Assembly: GCA_014925825.1 (NCBI GenBank)
Contig: JACGCK010000055.1
Span: 62,001 to 126,000 of the forward strand
Origin: Pholiota molesta
Lineage: Eukaryota; Basidiomycota; Agaricomycetes; Agaricales; Strophariaceae
Direction of reading: 5' to 3'
DNA: 64,000 nucleotides
Part shown: piece after piece, positions 31,789 through 43,201 of the stretch
Layout of the letters: every line of letters starts with the position of its first letter
Position numbering within the stretch: position 1 is the first letter of the stretch
The notes under the pieces: model-generated
What the model saw: the letters and a program-made list of their open reading frames with translations, nothing else
What the model was told of the DNA's origin: nothing
Database searches by the model: none
Made by a program: the position numbers and the translations under genes

Positions 31789-33186
31789 CTAATCCTCCAA
31801 AAAATAAGTCTCAAAGTGATTTTCTAAATAGCAATGTCCATTTCAGATGGCACCATAACTGCATTGCGTGGATCAGACTCAAGGATCTTCTTGAGCAAAT
31901 TGTACCTTTGTTCGGAGCGCCAAAGCGACACAGACTGCAGATGTGTACTCGTTACGCAGCCGAAGTCCACAAAGCGCCGGAGGTAGTGCATCATTGGAGG
32001 CTGGCAGGTCTTGAGGAACCTGTAGATTGCGACATGCCTTACGGCCGTTGGTCTTCGGAGAGGGAGGCGTTACGCTTTTCCTGAAGTCGGCTTGGTTGCA
32101 GGATAGGGTCGTTGGACTTCGAAGAGCGGGAGATGTTACTGGGTGTATTGCGGAGGCAGTTCGAGCCGAGTGAATCTGTGCAAGCGCTGCTATGGTAGGT
32201 ATCTCATTGGCCGGGCGTACATGATGGTGACCAGGTTCCAGAATGACCCGCCAGGTCGGGGGCGTGATAGCACTGACGGAATCCAGAGGAAGACTGGTAT
32301 CACGAGAGGCGACATTGACGCTACGTTTGACAGGGCTATCGACGATGTTCGGCCTGGACGCAGTTTCATTGGGCCTGACAAGCGTTCGATGGGTGGGTAC
32401 GTTTGGCTTCAGAGTTTTTTTCAACGTAGGCACCAGCACATAGTCAAGGAAATGTCGTCGCCTCCTGCGTAACGTGGACATTTTTGCGTGTTGTATCTTT
32501 CTTGACACGACAGGATATGTAGAACTTTGCCATAAACTTGAAACTGTACAGAAGTTCGTTAATATCTTGTTTGGATGGGTAAACATTCTTACCAGGCGAT
32601 GCGATTTTGAGGAACTTTGAGCATTATCCTTTTTTCGTCTCCTTCCGTGTCTGAAGGAGTATCGATCCCAGGCATGCTGAGCCATAACGATATGCATAGC
32701 AAAATACAGATGTTTTGGACCATGTTGTCCTCTGAACGTTTGAGGATGTTTCTTTGTCAACTGAAGTAAAATTAGCTATCTTAAACCCCTCAAAATCGAT
32801 AATTGACATACCTCGCTTTCTATAAGCTGCAAATTAGCTTTTTGGTTGTTTGGGGAATACAGAATGTTCAGGTATTTTTTCCGCAGCTCCTCAAATCATC
32901 CTTCCAAGGTTTTTTCGTTGAAATAAGAAGTGTAATAGAAACAGATGACTTCACATACTGTTATGTTCTGGAAGTCCTCCTCATTTATGTTCAATAATAG
33001 CCCAAATCTAAACATCTGATAATACGATAAGAAAATTCGAATGTATCAGAAATGCACGGACGTTGAAATGATCCTTGTTGAATCCATAATTTTCGTTTCC
33101 TACAAGTCGATAGCAGTTAATGGAAGACTGCTCAGCAAACATAAATCATAGACAGAGCACTTACTAGACTTGTCAGCGGAACTCAT
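31789..33186 (-). CDS. RFVDFGC-family paralog, copy A (function unknown)
   Basis: Five short 5' exons are readable: 33186-33165, 33099-33062, 33015-32959, 32889-32812, 32760-32593. A long last exon extends to a TAG at 31789. Conserved pieces shared with copies B and C are an N-terminal block (ELRKKYLNILYSPNN), then KKHPQTFRGQHGPKHLYFAM, a low-complexity basic/Ser-Thr middle, and a C-terminal domain (HYLRRFVDFGC, SEQRYNLLKKILES, SEMDIAI). The last exon needs one or more frame changes, for example in a T run near 31835, where restoring frame would extend to a C terminus like that of copy C. I do not recognise the family or infer a biochemical role. Confidence 0.6.
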
Positions 33187-33717
33187 TGGGAAAGCGACCC
33201 GCTAGATAAGCTTCGCAAAAGTTGAGGTATAAATTTCGTGGAGACTTCGACAACTTTGTGGCACAGGTCCCTTGCTTGAAGGATAACAAGACGATAAGAA
33301 TGAAGAGATGGAAGGGGAAAAATAAAGGACAGTATATAAAGAGTTCTGCCTCGCATTGATCTCCAGCGAATTGAGGATCGAAGAGATAGTCTAATTGGGA
33401 AGAAGTCGCGACAGAAGCTTAAACTTGTATCGGTCTTCTATTCTGAATACCAAGACAAGTCAGATGTCGCCAACGGTGTTTCCTGCACATTTTAAAAAAA
33501 ACTATCAGTGTCTTGCGAACTCATGCGTAAATTCTCCATCGAAACCATATTAGATTAGTACGAAAAGGACATAGATAACACAGAAAAATGACTCAGTACA
33601 TAATGCGATGCCAGAAGAGTCGGTCGTCAACCTTTAAGCTTTCGAGAAGCACGAAAGGAAGCCGCAGCTCATATGCGAGCAGGAGTAATAGTAAGACTGT
33701 TGCTAATTTGGGGGTGT
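33187..33717. other. spacer between RFVDFGC copy A and the DENN gene
   Basis: AT-rich spacer containing the promoter of copy A (reading left) and the 3' end of the DENN gene. No gene or repeat was recognised. Confidence 0.35.
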
Positions 33718-36250
33718 TCAAGGCGGAGCCGGAGCTTCGTTCAAAACAGTCTGCACGATCTGTTCTTGCTGAGCGAGCCACGTCCCAAAGGCAGGGATTT
33801 CAGCCATCTGCACACAATGAAGAAATAGATTAGCATGAGAAATGCAGCGACGTATGAAGGGATGTACCGTTCGTAGAATTCCGTTCGCTTGCTAGTAGAT
33901 TTAAACGGGAGCGTAGTCCCATGCGCCTTGAGCGACGCGAAAAAGTGGGCGGTATTAAATGGCTTGAGTCGTAATGGACCATTACCCTTTGCTCCGATAT
34001 ATGGCGAGCTAGACGGCGTAGATGAGGATATAGATATGCAGAGACGCTGGACTTGAAAGCAGGGCTGAATATGTGGACATGGGTGATGCGGCCGGCGAAT
34101 CATTGAAAGACGACGAGGAGAGCGTGGGGGTATATGTCGATAGTGCCAGCGTTGCCTTGCGAGCGTGATGGACTTCCGTTGGGAGGGTATAAGCGAGTTT
34201 AGATAGCGCGCCAGAGGGGCGATTAGTTGTGTTGATCGAGAGCAAAAATGTCGACGAAGGGCAAGGGAAGCGTCCATGCCTAAGTTTAACACTTCAGCTT
34301 CTGATATCATTTGATTCGCAATCATTGTACCAAAAACTTACGAGCTTTGTCCCCTCCTCTGATAGCGAGTTCGAGTTGTTTGAGGAGCACCCGGTCCTTT
34401 GAGATATAGCGTCTGTGAGTTCTCGTTTTCCAACCAGGAGCAGGACCTGCTGAGGATCCAAGAGATGGGCTCTTCACTCGAGGACTAGCGGAACTTCAGC
34501 GAGCGCACAATTCAACACTCTTGTATCCGTAACACATAAAGATAAACTCACGGAATTCGTCGACCCAAGCTCAATATATGCGGCCAATGCATACACGATT
34601 TCTCAAAGAATGGATTCGTAACACCAAGAAGCAGGCCGGCTTCGGCGGCAGCCTGTTCACGAGCTGTGCGTGGTCGCTATCCTGCATCGTGAAGTACGGT
34701 CGGATGTCGCCAGCTAATGGGATCTGAAGAACGAAAACATTCAGTTGGATGAAGAGTGACATAGAGAAAGGGCACCGACGGCCGGAGGAGATCGCGAAGC
34801 CACCAGACTGCTTGGCTAGTTTGCGTCGGAGACGAGCCGAATATGAGAATAGGTTCACAAAGAACCAGGCATTCCCAAATGGACCATAGGTTCGCGAGGC
34901 ATGCTTCGAAAAGAAGTAGCGGCGGAGGCGTGAAAGGCGCCGACATAGCGAGAATCTACAGAGGCCCGCGTCAGCGGTCGTATTCGCCATAGAGCATAGA
35001 GAAAGAATCCTACATGCGACTTGGGATCGTACTTCTCGTTGAACGACGTAGTCGCAGTGACCTGTTGTACGTCGATGGAATGAGGTATCTCCACATGCAG
35101 GACCGTGCCCAAAAATCCTAATTCAAGCGTTTTTCCCGGAGTAGGATCTGGCCTAATCTTCAGATTGTAAGCGAGGACCAATAGGCCAGGTGCAGGCTGG
35201 ATACCTACCATGTTGCGATATTGTGAGACGCAGCCTCTAGCATAGGCGTGCCGTGTTCTCCGAATAGGGGTCCACAGATGTTGGAAATAGCGGAATAGAG
35301 AGCGGGATATTGGTGCTGCGTTAAAATGACCAGAGAGCGTTGCGAGTAGCCCCGTTTCGAGGATGAGTCCCTTCGTTGGATGAAGTGAGAAAATCCGTAT
35401 ATGAATCCATCCTCCGTAGGGCGTCGATTCGCAGAGTTGTGTCGACACTTGCTCGCGAATACGAAATGAATAGGTTGTGATCCTTGATCGAACTGCATGG
35501 AATCCGGAAATGCACAGAAAGCACTAATGCATCTGTCAGAAATTTGCTTAGAATACCGAAATGCAGCGAACGAACATATTCTGTGACTCCATCGGCGAAA
35601 GGTCCAGAGGTGGGTATATACCCTCTACAACAGGGCCTGAGTCCAAGTCGAATTCCACTAGAAATAATGTCAGCCGCAATAGAATATTGACCGCCGAACA
35701 TTCGCTCACCCACTGCGATGCCCATGATCCATCTCCGCATCTTAGCAATAGACGATGGATCTTCGGAAAGAGCCTTCAGTTCCTCGCGTATCTTATGCGC
35801 TTGGGAATCGTCCTTTTTCGAATGTTGAAACCATCAGGAAGGGTACTGGAGCGCGAGAGTTGGGCCGGTCTGTCAGGAAACCTCGCTAAAGTCGGCGAAG
35901 ACGAAGGCAACTGGTGCATAATCTGGTATTCGTGGGTGTATTCAGTACATCAGAGGAGGCCATAGCATTGCCGATGGGAATCTCATCCTCGAATTCCCCG
36001 TCTGTCAGGATCAGCCGTGGTGAGGATGTGCTAAAGTCGAGGTCGACGAGCTGGCTTGAGAGCTCGTTGCAGATGGTAGTGCTAGATAGGGGCTGAGCAG
36101 CCCGATGTCCTCTTCGCGCTCCGGTGCCTCGAGGTTGAGGCCGTGGGCTGGCGAGGCGCCATCGTCGTGGTCGTCGATGAAGACTAAATTCAGCCCAGCC
36201 CCTGTGGATTCGGCAAAATCTCGGAGTCACATGACATACACTGCTCAATA
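33718..36250 (-). CDS. DENN-domain protein, DENND6/FAM116-like (multi-exon, apparent frameshifts)
   Basis: Read right to left, conserved pieces appear in the correct order: RRWIMGIAV, FDLDSGPVVEGIYPPLDLSP (uDENN start), FPDSMQFDQGSQPIHF, GFSHFIQRRDSSSKRGYSQ, PALYSAISNICGPLF, LELGFLGTVLHVEIP, EPILIFGSSPTQTSQAVWWL, GDIRPYFTMQDSDHAQLVN, MDASLALRRHFCSRSTQLIA, PFNTAHFFASLKAHG, EIPAFGTWLAQQEQIV. This is the signature series of DENND6-type Rab guanine-nucleotide exchange factors, which act in endosome/secretory trafficking. The gene ends at TGA 33720-33718. The start is uncertain, because the upstream exon has no clear ATG. Several single-base losses break the frame, for example near 34650 in an A pair. 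Confidence 0.72.
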
Positions 36251-36322
36251 GCTTCGACGTCAAGTCTGCCACTTACATGTTACCACAAACCTTATCAGCT
36301 TTCCTACATATTCTGCTCCAGA
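36251..36322. promoter_or_regulatory. very short divergent promoter between the DENN gene and the DUF4604 gene
   Basis: The two genes are head to head with roughly 50-100 bp between coding regions, so they probably share a bidirectional promoter. No TATA box is evident. Confidence 0.3.
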
Positions 36323-37020
36323 ATGGCACCCCGCGAGCCCACCCGAGCGCAGCTCTCCTCCAAACTAGCCTACCAAGCCAACGTCCCCGCCTTCCTCCAA
36401 AAACTGCAAAACAAAATGAACGGCATCCCAGACGACGACGACGCCTACGACGACGACGCAGACCCCGAATTCGAACACGTCGGCGGCGGGCGCGCGCCCA
36501 TCCGCGGCGCCCCGCGATTCCCGAGCGGCCAGCCGACGACCCCGGGAGCGCGGACGACGACGACTTCGCCGACGAGAAGCCGCAGGTCGTCGTACTGAAG
36601 GCGGGAAGCACCTCACGGAACGCGAGGCGGAGAATATCCGGCGCGCAGGTGGGTTTTTGTCTGCGCTAGTTTCGGGGCTGGGTATAGCTAAGCGCTGACA
36701 GACTTATGTGTTTGCAGAGAAGGGATTGCCTCCATTACCCGAGCCCAAGACGGGCGAACCATCCGCTGAGTCCAAGGAGGGTTCATCATCGAAAGAGAAA
36801 GCAGCTTCGAGCTGAAATCTGGATCGCTGGGCTCTCGTTCTCGTCCTCTTCCAGCGCAACCGCGTTCAAGGGCAAAAAGCGGAAAGCCGTGGGCCAGCTC
36901 GACGATTGAAGGCGCAGATCGACGACAAATCGAAAGATGCCAAAGATAAGAGCTCGAAAACTCGTCCAAGAAAGCGAAGAAGACAAGCAAAACGCTGTTA
37001 TCTTTCGGTGACGATACATG
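36323..37020 (+). CDS. DUF4604-family protein, frame broken by missing bases
   Basis: The start APREPTRAQLSSKLAYQANV then PAFLQKLQN is the DUF4604 signature. An acidic stretch follows, then ERPADDPGSADDDDFADEKP and QVVVLKAG, and EKGLPPLPEPKTG after one intron (about 36649-36717). The end, LLSFGDDT before the stop at about 37020, matches the family's conserved C terminus. These pieces lie in different frames; single missing bases near 36510 (C run) and 36605 (G run) account for the first two shifts, and more occur in the Ser/Lys-rich exon. DUF4604 proteins are short, charged eukaryotic proteins of unknown function, probably nuclear. It is divergent from the DENN gene. Confidence 0.72.
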
Positions 37021-37938
37021 ACCATCTAGAAAGCGCATTGCACGACTGCATTTTGTAAGTCTGGCCTCCCTATCTGAAGGCACTGAAAGTTTGATCTGTT
37101 CAAGCTAACGTCAATCTGAATAGCGATACCTAAATGCCCCCTCTGGATATTACCGAGCCCTCTCCGCAGATGAAAAATCGTCCCCCGGACCTACCTTCAC
37201 TCAACTGTAGCATGTTTTGCTGAGGGCCAACGGCCATATTCCCGAGTTCACATCACTCCAAGGACTTCGAGATGAGATGGTGGACTGATAGAATGGCGTT
37301 GTATTATTATAAACTATGGATCATGATGTAAATATATATGTACTAGACACGACGAAAAAGCAAAGATGGAAAACACAACCGAGAGCAAAGTATATAGAGA
37401 GATTAAAAAAAGAAATGAGGATAGGATCGGCCGTTCAAGAATTGCCCGACCCCAAATTCCGGTTATGGTCGTGGGTGGATAGTTTCGTTGAAGCGTATAC
37501 CTGTTTCCCATCCAATCGCTCGTGCCGATCCAGCTGTTCAGCTCCTCTTCACGTTCTGATTTGGCATGAACGCCGGATTGAAATGCCCGCTGCCATACCC
37601 CCACGTCCAGCACCACCTTGCACTGCAGAGTTGTTCGCATATTGAATTTTTTTTTTTGTGGTATTGTGTATCAAGGATATGGTTGCGTTTGTTTCAACGA
37701 ACGGGGGGTAGATAGCAGACAGCGAGAGATTACGCATGCACGCGAAGAGGCAAAAAAAACGACATGAGCGACAGACGGGGGGTGAAAAAACAGAGGGGGG
37801 AAGCAAGGTAAGCACAACAGGTCGGAATCACAACAAGGAAATCAAAAAAAAAGAAACAAGTGGCTAAGAACGGACGTGCGACACGAATAGATTCGCAGAG
37901 CCAGGGAAGAGCAAACAACAGAAAAGAAAGCTAGAAAC
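37021..37938. other. intergenic region between converging genes
   Basis: It holds the 3' flanks of the DUF4604 gene and the RRM gene. Short A/T runs (37640s, 37750s, 37840s) are visible. No gene is supported. Confidence 0.35.
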
Positions 37939-39161
37939 TCGTACCCATACCACCGCCCATCATCCCGCCCGCCGCCCATCATCCCCCCGCGCGGGCCTGC
38001 GGGATCATCCCCCGCCCGCCCTGGAACCCGCCCCTTCCACCGCCGCCGCCCATGAACGCGCCACCGCCCATCCCCATCCCATCCCATGTTCGCCATCCCA
38101 TCCCCATACCGCCCATCCCATCCCCATGTTCGGCATACCCATCCCATCCCATGCTCGCGTGGGCATCATGGCGCCGCCCATCATCGCCCGCCGCGCGCGA
38201 CGCCGCCCATCCCGGGTTGGTGGCCTCCGCCGCGGAACGCAGCGCCCCCGCGGCCGCCGCCCATGGGGGTCCAGCACCGGCGCCGGCTGAGGGCGTCCGG
38301 ACGTCGCGTGTTGGTGGTTCTGGTGCGCAGGATGTTGTTAGGTGGGGATGGAGCTGAGTGGTGCGTTACTTACCTTTAGGAAGGGTGCGGAATGGGTTGC
38401 CTTGTGATGAATTGGTGAGGGTTGCAGTCGCCCTCCGATTTTGAAAATCACTGATGACGGTCAGTTGTTGTCAATCAACTGGTGGAATCGAACAGCTCAC
38501 TTATTGTCAAACCACATCTTCAATTTGCGGCTCCTTGAGCGTCATGCATCAATAAAGCGATTCTACGCGCGGTCAGCAAAAAGAAAAAGTATGAAAGTAG
38601 GAAGCTCACCCTTTACTTTTGCCGTTAACTTTATGCTCTGAGAAGGTGATATCGTTATGGTCGACGTTTACACCGCAGTTCAAAGCAACTTGACGTAGAT
38701 CTTCGTCTGTTGTCCACTAAATGAATACAAGCAAGGAAAACACATTTTTAGGAACAAGTAAAACATGGGAGTAAACAACAAGTGAACGGACCCATTGTAA
38801 ATCTCCAATATACAGGGCATCGTACCCGGGCATAGCTTGTACATCTCCCCCCATCTGCCCGGAAGGCATGAAATCCTCACTTTTGGCTTCGCCCTTTGCA
38901 CCATTCGTCCGTGAAGCAGGGTGGGGGATAGCGGTGTGATCTTCGTCTCTTTGGCGTTTGTCGCCCGTTGCGGGCTCGAAGTTCGATGTATATGATTGAA
39001 CTTGTTCTTCGGTTTTCATCTCATCCTGTAAAGCGCATAGTTGGAGTGGATAGGAAGATATACGCGACACAAATGAGTTTTGGAACAAGCTGACAAATAG
39101 TGTTCGACTGGCGCCTACGCACCTCTATCTTGACGCCGTAGTTTTGCTGCTGCGCTGACAT
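37939..39161 (-). CDS. RRM protein, CPSF6/CFIm68-like, with Gly/Met-rich tail
   Basis: Exons 39161-39123, 39025-38792 and 38716-38610 are clear, and more follow to about 37939. After an N terminus ([13 protein letters not shown]) and a polar linker comes the [39 protein letters not shown], then [19 protein letters not shown]. The RNP2 core, the WWTTDEDL motif and the order are those of CPSF6-type cleavage-factor subunits and their fungal relatives, which act in pre-mRNA 3' processing. The C terminus is composed of MGGG/MGMG repeats. Exon 4 (about 38520-38580) lacks several single bases, all at pairs or triplets, and the tail also changes frame. Nuclear localisation is expected. Confidence 0.75.
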
Positions 39162-40099
39162 GGTCGCTAGTTCTTGCGTGTTCTCTGATGCAAATTACAA
39201 TGCGTTTTTGCTACGCAAAACAAAACTCAAAGAAGTGGACGTGGGGGTTTTGGAAAAGTGACTTTGCTCTGCAAAAGTAAAGACAACAAGACATGGTTGA
39301 GTATCGACGACATTTGAGAAAGAGCGAGGGGGTAAAGACAGGAAGGAACGGATCAACAGGTCGCTCTCGCGGTACACGAGTGAGATAAGACAGATGCCAC
39401 TAAAAACACTTTAGCGCGGGATACAGGAAAAGGATCTTACATGGAGTCGTGGTACGGATTACAGGCAATTTCTAGGCTTGCTACAGAGTTTGGTCAGACA
39501 ATTGCAACAGAAACGGATACAGCGGGAAAGATAGAGAGCGTAGAGAGCGGCTGGATGATGGTGGTCGTAGTCTACCCAATCCCAATCATCCACAGCCCAT
39601 TTATTTCCTCCACTTGTTTGTGTCTGTTTGCGCAGTGGCGGGTCCAATTGAGTCAGTCTTCTGCGCAACCGCAGCCTGTTTCTCTGCTCATGGTTTACTT
39701 TCTAGACACGAATACTATAGATCTCATTGCTACATTGAACCCCACTTGAGACTTGCTGCAGGGATGTGCATTTAATTATTATTCAAGTTTCAATTAAGTG
39801 GACCTCAAGGCTTGGGATTCCAGGCGTCTAACTTCTGATCTAAACTGACAGCCTGAGCGCACGAATGCCGTACCGTTCCTATGATTTCCAGGACGAAACA
39901 GTGACCGACCTCTTTCGAACGTCTTCCATTACAGCTTGTTTGGCAGCTATTGCTCTATGGCTTGGATTTACGGGAACTGGTCAAAGTCAACTGTATATAA
40001 ACCTCTTCAAGGCGGTTGCTCCTCTTGTGCATCTCTTGCCCTCCCCCAATATCTCAAGCCACGAATTTGTAGGATCTTTTGCGGCAGTCTACATCCTTT
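39162..40099. promoter_or_regulatory. intergenic region with TATA box for RFVDFGC copy B
   Basis: No supported gene; an 83-codon frame at 39865-40116 overlaps the promoter and is rejected. TATATAA at about 39994-40000 lies about 100 bp before the proposed ATG at 40100 of copy B. The left side is the promoter of the RRM gene. Confidence 0.4.
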
Positions 40100-41390
40100 A
40101 TGGCAGATTCACATGAACCCTCGAGACCTTCTGTCGTGGACTATATCGCTAGTCGTAAATCAATCCGTCTACTTCACTTATTTCTTGAGCTAATTGGATC
40201 TTCAGGGATCAAAAACCCTTACGGATTTCATATCAAACACTACAGTGTCTGTATATATCTGACGGCCTGTCATTTATTCCTAGGATGTGTTCTGACCATA
40301 TCTTTAGTTCCACAGGTTTGCGACACTGATAGGTGTGGACAAGAAGTCAGCGGAATTTGAAGGTTTTATGGTATGTGGATCCATTGCTGATTCTGAACTT
40401 TCCCCTCTGAATCTCGAACGAACCACACAGAAAAATTTGAACGATCTGCGGAAACAATTTCTAAGTTTGGATCATCCCCCAATGGAACAGAGATCCTCTT
40501 TGGAACATATGAAAATAAGGTATGTGATAGTTCCACTTCAAGGAAACGAAGCCCACTAAATTAACCCTAGTTGAAAAGGGGATATCCTCATATATTCGAG
40601 CGCAAAAACGGACAAAAGCATTTGTATTTCGCACTGCATATCATCATGCACCATCATGTCAATGAACGGTCTGATATCAAACGCGTTAAAAGAAAAGCCA
40701 CTAATGTCCCAAAGGTAATGTCAGGATTCAGACCTTTGTGGACTTCCGCTAATATACTGACTCGCACCATGGTTAGATTCGCAATGAGCGGTCAGCTGTG
40801 TCCAACATCATCCAACAAAAAGAGCCCATCCAAACAGCCAACACGATTGATCTTACGGACGAGCAGAATATTAACTCAATCATTCGCAATATCACACCCA
40901 TCGTCCCACCACTTCCGGATTCAATCATTGTTTCGAGACCTGCCCGCCGTGCCATCCAAATTTGGGCGACATCGAAAAGCGCCTACGTCCTGTCCGGCCC
41001 TCGTCGGCATTCGTCTCCGTCTCCCCAACACACCAGCGGCACCTCAAGTGCGCAAGGTTACGCCTCGGGATCAAGCCAGCCCAACCACGGCGCCGTCGCG
41101 ATGCAGAATCCGCCCAAAGAGAACGATGTCCCGGGAGCGCCAGGCAGACCGAAATCTACAAGTTCCTCAGCACCTGCCTGCCCCCGATGACGCCCACCTC
41201 CGGCGTTTCGTGGACTTTGGCTGTGTTTCGAACGAGTATTTGCGCGCTGTATCGCGTGGGCGCGCGGAGCAAAGATACAAGCTGTTGAGACGGATCTTGG
41301 GTCTGATCCACGCGATGCAGCATTTTCGCTTTAGAAATGGATATCGTTGTTTTAGAATGGCATTTCGACACTTATTTTGTGGATGATTAG
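40100..41390 (+). CDS. RFVDFGC-family paralog, copy B (function unknown)
   Basis: It begins MADSHEPSRPSVVDYIA. Short exons follow with KNPYGFHIKHY, FATLIGVDKKSAEFEGFM, NLNDLRKQFLSLDHPP and RGYPHIFERKNGQKHLYFAL, matching the exon pattern of copies A and C. The middle region carries TIDLTDEQ, a SUMO-interacting-motif-like sequence, and a Ser/Pro-rich stretch (SPSPQHTSGTSS). The C-terminal domain reads EIYKFLSTCLPPMT, RRFVDFGC, AEQRYKLLRRILG, LEWHFDTYFVDD and ends at TAG 41388-41390. The domain crosses frames at a C run near 41190 and again near 41330, so single missing bases are likely. No known domain was recognised. Confidence 0.62.
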
Positions 41391-41929
41391 CTTCGAATTG
41401 AGGTGATTCGTTACGCTTAGATCATCCATTGGCTGTCGATATATGTGTGTAGAATCCATCTATAGACCTTATATCATACATGGTGTTCCATGGTGCCATA
41501 CATTCCTAGCTCCCGGCCTGTGTAGTATGTGCTCAAGTATACTAGCCAACGATCGAGACAGTACTTCGGATTATTGACTGACGATACTGACGATTTATGC
41601 TCTCTTATACTCTGCATCCCCTGGATTCCCACCTGCAACAGTACTGCTGCCCGACTCCAGATTCCTGTTTATTCAAGGTTTCCTGGCATGGTTGATCATG
41701 CGTTGTGCTGCGGCTTTAATCCCGCCCCCTTCGTCGGTTTCCTATATTTTGCGCACTATAAAATGTTATAAATGCCTGCAGGAACTAGATGATGGAACTT
41801 TCGATGCTTACACCCCCTTTTCCATTGAACTCGTTGTCAATGGCGCAGCTGTACGCAAGATATCTCTATCGTGGTCGACAATATGTTTTTTGACTTTTGG
41901 ATTGAATTGAGCAGGGTCGGCATGTTCAT
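41391..41929. other. intergenic region between converging genes
   Basis: The 3' flanks of RFVDFGC copy B and of the secreted-protein gene. A frame at 41529-41771 has no domain support. Confidence 0.35.
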
Positions 41930-42687
41930 TTAGCGCCGCCACGACGTGATTCTTCTGAAACCGATGTAGGTCGTATAATATTTATCATGAAAACGGAAGA
42001 GGAAACAACTTGCATTCTGGTTACTATCTTTGTCCAGCATTTTGAGGTTTGATTTATGGTTTAGGTGAGCTTTCAAGGCTTTTATGCATTTTTTATCCAC
42101 GACACCACTGGAAGCAAAGTAGATCAATACAGTGTATCTTGTATAAGATCGGATATAATATTTAAAAAACATACCTGCCACGATGGTTGTTGAGGTAATA
42201 AGTAACCGTCTGAGGTTCAAGAATATGGTCTAAAGAAGGCATTCAGCATAATATGCGGTGCTTAAACACTGGATTCCATACCTGCGTCGAATCCCTGCCA
42301 ATCTGACCGTGGGGGCTCTTTCGCTATAGCTTGCTTTCGGTAATCGTCGCTTTTGAGATCCACAGTCCTGATATTACTTGCGGGATGTCGACTACGCCTC
42401 TGCTTCTTGGGGCTGGGTGGACCTGGGGAATCGATACTTGCAGAACTTGGGGGACCGACACTGCTTTCAGAATTAGAACGACTGCGGCTCTTTTGTCGCT
42501 TTGCACTATGGCTACCACTAGCTATAGGACTCGAACTTCTTTGTCGCTTTTGACGTCCAGGGAAGGGTTCTCTTCTAGAAAGCTGTACTGTGTCTGCATG
42601 CTGGACAGCAGAGGAAACAGGCTGAGCAGTTGAATGCGCAGTGAGCAAGAGATAAGTAGCGATGAGAAATGTGTACGTCCAGCGCAT
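41930..42687 (-). CDS. Small secreted basic protein with Arg/Ser-rich region
   Basis: Three exons (42687-42282, 42229-42175, 42107-41930) give about 212 residues with no break. The N terminus MRWTYTFLIATYLLLTAHST is a classical signal peptide. Then come dibasic sites (SRREP, RQKRQRSS) that suit Kex2 processing, an Arg/Ser/Pro-rich stretch (KRQKSRSRSNSESS), and a more structured end containing HILEPQTVTYYLNNHRGSG, two Cys and an aromatic cluster (FLFRFHDKYYTTYIGF). No known domain is apparent. Size, signal peptide and processing sites fit a small secreted protein of the effector-like class, but function is unknown. An RS-rich stretch is unusual in a secreted protein, so a nuclear destination after uptake or a wrong start cannot be excluded. 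Confidence 0.65.
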
Positions 42688-43201
42688 TATTGAGTAAATT
42701 GTGAGGCCAGCTCTGAAGACACACGTTCAATGCCAGAACAATTTATACCTCGGACGATTAAGGATAAATCGATAACACATAATAGAGCGCGGCTGGAATG
42801 AGAAATCGGCACCAAGTCACCGTTTGCAATGTTGCATCATTCCATCCGTCAATGTGGGCGATGTTTGTGGGCGGTGAATCATGATTGCGCTCTAATCTCT
42901 ACCCCGCACGGATAGCACATGTAGTTTGCACACATGTTTCGTATACATTTCCACTATCACTATCCAAATTCAATGAATCAAAAGAATCAGATGTTATTGA
43001 TTGGTTATTGAATCAAAGATCGGCGTTTAAACGTTTGGCGTTTCATGAAATAGCCATCTACCTGCCCTAAGGCAGCCTAAGGCATTCTTCGTAGACCAAT
43101 ACCAAGTATTACTTTCATGATACTCCCAACTTCGATACCTGTGACCTTGTATCAACTATCAAGCACGCATCGGACATTCTGATTCACTAAACCCATCCAT
43201 C
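42688..43201. other. divergent intergenic region
   Basis: Contains the promoters of the secreted-protein gene (left) and of the F-box/LRR gene (right). No gene or repeat was recognised. Confidence 0.35.

Noticed and set aside
37842..38357. Plus- and minus-strand Pro/His/Arg-rich frames
   Set aside because: Out-of-frame readings of the Gly/Met-rich tail of the RRM protein.
39865..40116. 83-codon frame upstream of RFVDFGC copy B
   Set aside because: It contains the TATA box and overlaps the first exon of copy B in another frame.
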